Source: Shewanella benthica (GTDB lineage: Bacteria; Pseudomonadota; Gammaproteobacteria; Enterobacterales; Shewanellaceae). Taken from it: DNA of 64,000 nucleotides. Below the pieces are notes generated by a model, which made no database searches, was not told where the DNA came from, and worked only from the letters and a program-made list of their open reading frames with translations. The DNA is taken from assembly GCA_023284085.1 (NCBI GenBank), contig JAKVHY010000007.1:62001-126000 (forward strand), written 5' to 3'. Made by a program: the position numbers and the translations under genes. How positions within the stretch are numbered: position 1 is the stretch's first letter; every line of letters starts with the position of its first letter. Below are positions 56,701-64,000 of this stretch, piece by piece.

Positions 56701-57911
56701 AAACTTTCCGTAATAAATGGTTTAAAGCGTATCGACATAATGGCAAGGCAAGTCTTGAAAACATGATGTTGGAAAAGGACCGTAATATAGATCAGCGTAT
56801 ATTATTTATTGATGCTAACACTCCATTGCCAAATAAAGATGCTGGTGGTTATGCCGTGGTTCAAGAGATGAAGCTGATGCTTTCTCTTGGCTTTAAGGTG
56901 ACCTTCGCATCTGAAAATTTGGCACATATGGGTAAATATACAACAGACCTTCAGCGTTTAGGGGTTGAAGTTTTGTATGCTCCATTCTATACCTCAATTC
57001 CACAAGTCTTAGATAGTCGTTTACAAGAGATGGATGCTGTTTATATAGTCAGATATCAAGTGGCAGAAAAGTATATAGACAAAATACGCCAGTCTTCAAA
57101 GGCTAAAATTTTATTCAATAATTGTGATTTACATTTTCTTCGTGAAATACGTGCGTCTGTACGCGGTGAAGGTTGTAATCTTTCTCTAAGTAAAGCCGTT
57201 GAGACAAGAGCTAAAGAGCTTGATGTTTGTAGAAAGGTTGATGCTGTCCTCTGCTACAACTCTACTGAACATGCTGTAATTACTTCTCATATACTCGAAG
57301 CTGAAAAGCTTCATATTACGCCATGGGTATTGGAGGAAAAGTCACAAGCACCCGCATTTGGTAAAAGAAAAGGTATCGCATTTTTAGGTGGTTTTAATCA
57401 TCATCCGAATATAGAGGCAGTAGAATATTTAGCAAATGACATTATGCCATTATTAGCTAAGCAGCGCCCTGAAATCACCCTTACTATTTACGGCAGTAAT
57501 ATGCCAAAAGAGTTGGAAAAATATGATTGTGACAATATCAAGATGCTTGGCTTTGCTGAAAGCTTAGATGGTGTATACCACGACCATAGAGTGTTTGTGG
57601 CTCCATTGCTATCAGGTGCTGGCATCAAAGGGAAAGTATTAGAATCCATGGCATACGGTACTCCAACAGTACTGACAGAGGTGGCTGCTGAGGGAACAGG
57701 ACTTTCACATGGTATTAATACTCTTATTGCGCAAAAGCCCCAGGAATGGGTTGATGCGATTATAAAGCTATATGATGATGAAATTCTTTGGATTAAAATG
57801 TCTGAAAATGAACAAATATTAGTTAAAGAGAAGTATTCATTTGAACATGGTTATAAATCATTTAAGAATATATTTTCAAGTGTTGGTATTTACTCTTCAA
57901 GAACAAATTAA
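53784..57911 (+). CDS. manB: Phosphomannomutase fused to two glycosyltransferases
   Basis: This 1375-residue protein begins with a full phosphomannomutase (about 1-452): TASHNP with phospho-Ser100, DGDFDR at 245-250, [10 protein letters not shown], and [11 protein letters not shown]. Then comes a beta-rich region of two similar parts (about 465-665; GGVLEGWA-like [12 protein letters not shown]). A GT2 domain (about 740-955; [28 protein letters not shown]) and a GT4-type domain (about 1005-1370; [34 protein letters not shown]) follow. The frame is unbroken, and the domains are complete, so it looks like a true fusion. The start is GTG, supported by GGAAGGG. Confidence 0.9.
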   Translation: MDTKELTCFKAYDIRGQLGTELNEEIAYRIGRAYALAIAPKLVVVGGDARETSEALKLAVANGLMDGGCDVIDIGMVGTEEIYFATTNLKACGGIEVTASHNPIDYNGMKLVRENSKPISGDTGLNEIKQLAEKNIWPEVTNKGKIVQQSNLNEYTDHLLTYIKPENIKPLKLVVNSGNGAAGHVIDVLEAKFNELNISIEFIKVHHQADHTFPNGIPNPLLPENRADTANAVKMHKADMGIAWDGDFDRCFLFDENGEFIEGYYIVGLLAEAFLVKHPNEKIIFDPRVYWNTVDIINANNGIPVMSKTGHAFIKERMRKEDAIYGGEMSAHHYFKEFSYCDSGMIPWLLVAELLSVKNQTLSSMVKDRIEAFPSSGEINRTVKNAEHTIAIIEQKYAAMAGAVTDYTDGVGIEFPEWRFNLRKSNTEPVIRLNVESKRDYLIMTEKTEQLLADVSSSDSPSEDHIQLAIPILHGNIEVINAGVLEGWAAYKDTDKAVNLKVKAGDRIIGIGIADQFRSDLKQNGIHGGYHKFTIPLTTLSNNTDQKLKLELLNAETNQSVQHPEFLLEIIGKKLSATILREQNGHILVDVESDKALGDFVIELYHQDKLIAHQQLTSDKASLRAHIPMPISLMDGGTHLLKVGVVGYPDILAMGLITAQPIQTPWQYIKDSHLKPGFMSLPKQASHRYESLEYQLEAISSETSNCSVQNLTLVHKLLVEGYEGRDKYPKFSLPKFDQPRVSIIVPAYNKFELTYHCLASIALSFNKTSYEVILADDCSTDETTEAENIIDNLVISRNPENLRFLRSCNRASEIAQGEFIIMLNNDTEVTSFWIDELINKLDSDTCIGMTGSKLLNLDGSMQEAGGIVWENGQPWNVGRDRNPMTPEFNYAREVDYLTGAAMCIRTKLWQQVGRFSEELVPCYYEDTDIAFKVREAGFKTVYVPHSQVVHFEGQSHGTDVTKGLKRYQVINEQTFRNKWFKAYRHNGKASLENMMLEKDRNIDQRILFIDANTPLPNKDAGGYAVVQEMKLMLSLGFKVTFASENLAHMGKYTTDLQRLGVEVLYAPFYTSIPQVLDSRLQEMDAVYIVRYQVAEKYIDKIRQSSKAKILFNNCDLHFLREIRASVRGEGCNLSLSKAVETRAKELDVCRKVDAVLCYNSTEHAVITSHILEAEKLHITPWVLEEKSQAPAFGKRKGIAFLGGFNHHPNIEAVEYLANDIMPLLAKQRPEITLTIYGSNMPKELEKYDCDNIKMLGFAESLDGVYHDHRVFVAPLLSGAGIKGKVLESMAYGTPTVLTEVAAEGTGLSHGINTLIAQKPQEWVDAIIKLYDDEILWIKMSENEQILVKEKYSFEHGYKSFKNIFSSVGIYSSRTN

Positions 57912-57928
57912 AGAACGAGGTTAAGTAA

Positions 57929-59840
<1,912 letters not shown>

Positions 59841-59900
59841 AAAAGTTTTAAGACCTCTTTTGGGGATAATTGAACAGCGTGATGTTTAAGGAATCAAATT

Positions 59901-60632
59901 ATGAAAACTGTGATATTGCATTATCATCTGTTTAAAAATGCAGGAACATCTTTAGATGCTGCTTTTAAAGAAAATTTTAGTGAAGTAGATGGTGAGTGGG
60001 TAACCAAGGAGTTCCCAGCTCAGCCAGCAGTAAATAGAGAGCAGGTAAAACAATGGATCATAGACAACCCTCAGGCTAAGTGTTTCTCTTCCCATACGGC
60101 TATCTTTCCTGTTCCTATCATCGATGGTATTAAAATAATACCTGTTATATTTATGCGTAATCCTATAGACCGTATAGCTTCTGCTTATGCATTTGAAAAA
60201 AAACAAGGTGGTGATGGTTTTGGTGCTGTTTTAGCACGAAATACCGATTTATCAGGGTATGTTGAGACTAGGTTAGCCCTGCCTAATGATAGGCAATGCC
60301 GTAACTTTCATTCGCAACGGTTTGCACAAATGTTTGGTGAGAAGCAAGGTGATGAGTTAAACCGTTCATTGCTTGCTCTTGAGAGTTTACCTTTTGTAGG
60401 AATTGTCGAACAGTTCTCAGCTTCTTTAGAGGTTTTAGAGCTGCTCTTAAATGATAATGACTTTACTGTAAGCCTTAAAGCGGTTGAAAAAAATGTATCA
60501 AGAAGTACTAAAAAGACTATCGAACAAAAATTAGAAGAGATAGAGTCATTATTAGGGCGTGATATTTATCAAAATCTAATAGAGAGTAATGCTGATGATT
60601 ATGAGTTATATAAAACTCAAATAGGACATTGA
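59901..60632 (+). CDS. Sulfotransferase-family protein
   Basis: The product (243 residues) has the two PAPS-binding parts of sulfotransferases: the P-loop-like LFKNAGTSLDAAF at about 10-22 and the 3'-phosphate segment RNPIDRIASAYAF at 86-98. The N-terminus has no membrane helix, so it is probably cytosolic. It lies directly behind gmd-rmd, so a sugar of the polymer is the likely acceptor. The ATG at 59901 is not preceded by a strong ribosome site (AAGGAAT at 59889). It is followed by a WcbI-like gene, with the stop close to its start. Confidence 0.85.
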   Translation: MKTVILHYHLFKNAGTSLDAAFKENFSEVDGEWVTKEFPAQPAVNREQVKQWIIDNPQAKCFSSHTAIFPVPIIDGIKIIPVIFMRNPIDRIASAYAFEKKQGGDGFGAVLARNTDLSGYVETRLALPNDRQCRNFHSQRFAQMFGEKQGDELNRSLLALESLPFVGIVEQFSASLEVLELLLNDNDFTVSLKAVEKNVSRSTKKTIEQKLEEIESLLGRDIYQNLIESNADDYELYKTQIGH

Positions 60633-60634
60633 CA

Positions 60635-61510
60635 ATGAAGAAGATGAAAATAGTTATTGTAGGTAATTGTCAAGCAAGACCTATTGCAAAAATCATGTCT
60701 AAATTAAATGGTAATATTGATGTTACCAATGTAGCAATAGTGCACTTACTCAACGATGAGCTATTTCATCAGTTTGAAAATGATTTCGAAGAAGCTGATT
60801 ATATTATTACTCAATTGGTAGCCGATAATTACCCTTGTAAATTTGTTCGTACCTCAAATTTGAAACGAAAATATGGAGCAAAGGTTTATTCAATCGTTAA
60901 TCTATACTTTTCTGGTTATACTCCAGATTGGGTATATATTAGAAATCCCGGAAAGGGAACGTTAAAAGGGCCTATGTCTGATTATCATAATCTGACCATA
61001 GTTAAAGCGTGGTTAGATAAGTTAAGTGGCGATGATGCTGTCTTATTAGTAGAGGACAGAGAGTATAACAAAGAAAACTATTCACATTTAGCGTTATCAT
61101 CATTAGATGAACTCAAACAACGTGAAATGACTGCAGATGTGAAAATTGCAGATTTTATTGAGAGTCAGATGAATGCACAACGTTTATTCTTTACTTTCAA
61201 TCACCCTTGTATGTTTCTGATTATAGAGTATTGTTGTCGACTATTAACAACGTTGAATATTAGTTACGACAAACATAATGCTACTGACCTTGGTGAAATG
61301 CTCAATCAATTCATCCCCAATTTGAATAGTGGCTTAAACTTCAATTTCCCAAGTGAAAAAATAATTAAAGGGGTTGAGGTTGTATCTATTGCAATAGACG
61401 AACTGAAAACTGGGGCGAAAAGAGAATATTCATTACGAGAAATTATAGAAGTATTTTATCAAGTGTACGATATGAATGCGTCTTTAATCGTCGAGAAGTT
61501 TTCTAAGTAA
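60635..61510 (+). CDS. WcbI-family polysaccharide biosynthesis protein
   Basis: The product starts with VIVGNCQARPIAKIM, the GNCQ motif of the WcbI family (a capsule gene of Burkholderia). The family has an acetyltransferase- or SGNH-like fold, and acetyl-CoA binding has been described; its reaction is not settled. The end of the family, with a HPxxP-like FNHPCMFLI, is also there. ATG 60635 is chosen, with AGGA at 60623-60626 eight bases before it; TTG 60629 is in frame. The length is 291 residues. Confidence 0.75.
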   Translation: MKKMKIVIVGNCQARPIAKIMSKLNGNIDVTNVAIVHLLNDELFHQFENDFEEADYIITQLVADNYPCKFVRTSNLKRKYGAKVYSIVNLYFSGYTPDWVYIRNPGKGTLKGPMSDYHNLTIVKAWLDKLSGDDAVLLVEDREYNKENYSHLALSSLDELKQREMTADVKIADFIESQMNAQRLFFTFNHPCMFLIIEYCCRLLTTLNISYDKHNATDLGEMLNQFIPNLNSGLNFNFPSEKIIKGVEVVSIAIDELKTGAKREYSLREIIEVFYQVYDMNASLIVEKFSK

Positions 61511-61846
61511 GATATGTTTATCACTTCTGCACATTATTCAAGTTCTGTAACTGTAATGAATAATATTGGATGAGTATGTTTGGCTAGGACAGAACGTTAC
61601 TTTAATGAAAAATGTTGAAATGGATAAAGGTAATATAATTTAAACTAAAACCTTGGTCACCAAGGTATACTTGAAAAGCTAATGCGTTAGTTGTGCTAAC
61701 TAAAGTTGTAAAAAATATCACTTGGTAAAGATCACCAATGAGTTTAGATAGGTTATCGGCTAATTATGTACAAGTATTTTCGATAATACACAAAACCCTT
61801 AGTTTATTTACAGTCACAATCAACAGTTTAAAGAAATGGAATAAGA
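61511..61846. other. AT-rich intergenic region with a 17-bp palindrome
   Basis: This 336-base gap has no coding look. It holds a hyphenated palindrome with arms ACCTTGGT and ACCAAGGT around one C at about 61650-61666. No T-tract follows, so a terminator is unlikely; an operator is possible. Base composition is lower in GC than in the flagellar part. GGAATAAGAATG at the end includes the start of the next gene. Confidence 0.5.
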
Positions 61847-63340
61847 ATGAATAGTAGAACCATACCTAAAGTCATAGTTCAATTTTGGAATGATATAGAT
61901 AAACCTAGCGATATCAAAGGCCTTATGAACTCTTGGCGGGTTGAAAACTCTGATTTTGAGTACAAGTGTTTTAATACTCAAACTGCCGCTACGTTTATTG
62001 AAAGTAATTACGGGAATGAAACTGTTCAACTCTTTTTAAAAGCAAAGCTTCCAGCAATGCAGTCTGATATTTTCAGGGTTGCATATTGTTTGAAAAATGG
62101 AGGACTATATATAGACGCGGCTTCAAAATGCATCTTAAATCTAGGTCCTTTGGTGGAAAAAGAGGAAAAATTGTTGGTGATGCGTAAGTGGCACGGTGGG
62201 ATTTGTAATGGTATTGTCGCCGCCCCCCCTAGTAACCCTATTTTGATGAAAATATGGGAGGAAATTCTACAAAACTTAAGAGATCAAAGCATAAATGATG
62301 TTTGGAAGGCTACGGGTCCTGGTTTATTTAATAAGTTTTGTGATGACCCCATTAATTCATCTAGTACAAATATTTATAAACAGTTAGATTTAAAGAAGTA
62401 TTTCTTGCTAGTTAATGATCTTAAGCATAAGGGGGAACAACATTGGTCAAAGAAACAGAAAGAAATAAGTATTTATAATACACTAGAAGTGAAGGATATT
62501 AAGAAGGTTTTACCTAAAATTTATATCCACTTAGGGCACCATAAAACTGCATCAACGTCTTTTCAAAACTTTTTAGAGTTAAATGAAGCGTATTTAAATT
62601 CAAATAAAATTGGACTGGTAACTGTACGCTCAAAATTCTCTACAGCCTATAAAGAGCTTAGAGTTGATTATACAAGAATAATTCAGGGAAGTTTGTTGTC
62701 TAAAAGCCCTAACATGGAACAAATTATCCATCAATTGGTTCAAGTGTTAAAAGAGCTCTTTTCACTCGTTTCACATGATGGTTTTGAACATATAATTATT
62801 AGTGATGAAAACTTGTTAGGCCCACCAACAGGACATTTTTTTGCTGGTAGAAAAGGAAGGGAAACAGGTTTTTACTCTTCTAGTGAGCTTGTTTTTAAAG
62901 CATTAAAGATAGCTTTTGGTTACAAGCTTGAAAAGGTATTTGTGACTGAAAGGGGGGCTGATAGTTTTCTTCGTTCCTCTCATAAAGACTTTGTTCTAAA
63001 GTTACAAGACTCTGAAATATTTTCTTTATTTCAGCAGGAAATGGATGATGATTATGAAAAGCAATACCGTGATTTGTTTACTAACTTTCGAACTATTATT
63101 GGTGAGCAAGCTCATGTTTTTGATTTTAAATGTTTCATCTCAGACTATGGGAAAGCGTTAGACTTAGTTCTTTCTAGAAAGTTGACACTCCCGAATAAAT
63201 TAACTAATAAGTCTAATGCCTCTATTAGTGAAAGAGGAGTAGAGCTAGGTGTTATAATGAGCAAGTATTTAAGTAGTAATGAAGAAAGGAATGCTTTTAA
63301 AAAGTTCTTATATTCGAATGCGATCTCTCCAAAGCAATAA
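61847..63340 (+). CDS. Glycosyltransferase (GT32-like) fused to a sulfotransferase-like domain
   Basis: The N-terminal part (about 1-205) resembles the DXD-sugar glycosyltransferases of family 32: IPKVIVQFWNDIDKP, LPAMQSDIFRVAYCLKNGG and LYIDAAS near residue 90. In place of the usual DxD there is Asp-Ala-Ala. The C-terminal part (about 222-497) starts with IYIHLGHHKTASTSFQNFL, which is like the 5'-phosphosulfate loop of sulfotransferases; RSSHKDFV and TERGAD may form the second site. The gene is single, open and 497 residues long. This pairing suggests one protein that adds and sulfates a residue. Confidence 0.7.
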   Translation: MNSRTIPKVIVQFWNDIDKPSDIKGLMNSWRVENSDFEYKCFNTQTAATFIESNYGNETVQLFLKAKLPAMQSDIFRVAYCLKNGGLYIDAASKCILNLGPLVEKEEKLLVMRKWHGGICNGIVAAPPSNPILMKIWEEILQNLRDQSINDVWKATGPGLFNKFCDDPINSSSTNIYKQLDLKKYFLLVNDLKHKGEQHWSKKQKEISIYNTLEVKDIKKVLPKIYIHLGHHKTASTSFQNFLELNEAYLNSNKIGLVTVRSKFSTAYKELRVDYTRIIQGSLLSKSPNMEQIIHQLVQVLKELFSLVSHDGFEHIIISDENLLGPPTGHFFAGRKGRETGFYSSSELVFKALKIAFGYKLEKVFVTERGADSFLRSSHKDFVLKLQDSEIFSLFQQEMDDDYEKQYRDLFTNFRTIIGEQAHVFDFKCFISDYGKALDLVLSRKLTLPNKLTNKSNASISERGVELGVIMSKYLSSNEERNAFKKFLYSNAISPKQ

Positions 63341-63552
63341 TGCAGTAACTAGACTATGATTAGCCCTATAAAAATGATACTTAATTGATATTTTGTATTT
63401 GTTACTTAAGTCATGGTGCTTCTAGTATATGTAAGTGTGTATTATTTGATTTCATTAGGTGTTACAGCTAATAGGGATGAAGTAACATGCTGAATTTATG
63501 AAGCTTTGTAGTTTTGTTTATTTCTGTCTTACTCTGAATTTTAATGGTTTTT

Positions 63553-64000
63553 ATGATGTTTAATTTTTCTTCTCTAGTCAATGCCCCTATAGCCAATAAT
63601 GCACAATTTCAATTTTCTGTGCGTCATAGTATGGCATTATATAATCATAATTCAATCTACACTTTTATTCCGAAAAATGGATGCTCCTCGTTACGTCTTT
63701 CTGTTGCAATTGCTAATGGTTTTCTACAAAGTAAAGAGCAAGTTCATTGGATTCATCAAAATAATCAAACGTTTAAGCCTTCGCAAGCTGAAATGGTGAA
63801 TGCAAGTTACAAGTTCATTATTTTACGGTGCCCTTACAGACGATTAGCCAGTGTGTATTTAGATAAGTTTGTTTCTAAAGAGGTCAACGCTTGGCATTAT
63901 CGAGATGCGCTTAATCGAGAATGCAACTTAGATGATTTATCATTTTCAGATTTCGTGCATTCACTCAAAAGACCAGCAATCAAGCAATTAGATCCTCATT
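63553..64000 (+). CDS. Sulfotransferase-family protein (partial, 3' end outside)
   Basis: An open frame runs from here to the end of the window (149 codons). The translation holds FIPKNGCSSLRLSVA, the sulfotransferase 5'-phosphosulfate loop, and LRCPYRRLASVYLDKF, the 3'-phosphate segment. So it belongs to the sulfotransferase 2-type family. Possible starts are ATG 63544, 63553 and 63556, none with a clear ribosome site; a stop in frame lies at 63535. The preceding 200 bases (63341-63543) are AT-rich with no other gene visible. Confidence 0.8.
   Translation, partial: MMFNFSSLVNAPIANNAQFQFSVRHSMALYNHNSIYTFIPKNGCSSLRLSVAIANGFLQSKEQVHWIHQNNQTFKPSQAEMVNASYKFIILRCPYRRLASVYLDKFVSKEVNAWHYRDALNRECNLDDLSFSDFVHSLKRPAIKQLDPH

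Noticed and set aside
63599..63799. 66-codon frame near the end of the window
   Set aside because: It is out of frame with the partial sulfotransferase that starts near 63553, which has clear motifs.

Overview
The window looks like chromosomal DNA of a marine gammaproteobacterium, most probably Shewanella or a close relative. This is inferred from the gene order flrBC-fliEFGHIJ-fliKLMNOPQR-flhBA-flhFG-fliA-cheYZAB-parCP-cheW, which is the single-polar-flagellum layout of Shewanella and Vibrio, and from close protein resemblance. It is not a database result. There are no rRNA or tRNA genes that I can see, no CRISPR array and no recognisable transposase gene.

Region 1 (1-30 kb) is an almost complete late polar flagellar and chemotaxis cluster on the + strand. 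It starts inside flrA. It holds the FlrBC two-component pair, the MS-ring, C-ring, export gate and ATPase genes, hook-length control, the FlhF/FlhG pole and number system, sigma-28, the core chemotaxis genes, and the ParC/ParP polar array system. It ends with a DUF2802 gene that matches FipA. Four sites with exact GG-N10-GC spacing stand before flrB, fliE, fliK and flhA and look like sigma-54 promoters, as expected for an FlrA/FlrC-controlled hierarchy. Many intergenic gaps carry short palindromes built from CTAG-containing words (AGTTCCTAGG type).

Region 2 (30-40.7 kb) is mixed. On the - strand lie an FlhB C-terminal homologue and a second FliK-like protein, separated by a roughly 630-bp array of REP-like palindromes. 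Then come an MlaA-family protein without a lipobox, an RssB-like response regulator with a degenerate phosphatase domain, a four-helix-bundle (S23-type) protein, a POT peptide transporter with a strong terminator, and a beta-CASP metallo-beta-lactamase nuclease flanked by near-identical direct repeats.

Region 3 (40.7-64 kb) is a surface polysaccharide locus. It begins with rfaH and, about 850 bases further on, an ops element in the leader of the biosynthetic operon. The genes that follow are a WecA-type initiating transferase, a KpsD/M/T/E-type ABC export system, the dTDP-L-rhamnose genes (rfbACDB), manC, a 1375-residue phosphomannomutase-glycosyltransferase fusion, gmd and rmd (GDP-D-rhamnose), two sulfotransferase-type genes, a WcbI-family gene and a glycosyltransferase-sulfotransferase fusion. 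The last sulfotransferase runs off the window. Together these suggest a sulfated, rhamnose-containing capsule-like polymer exported by an ABC transporter and dependent on RfaH. The last 4 kb is visibly more AT-rich and probably strain-specific.
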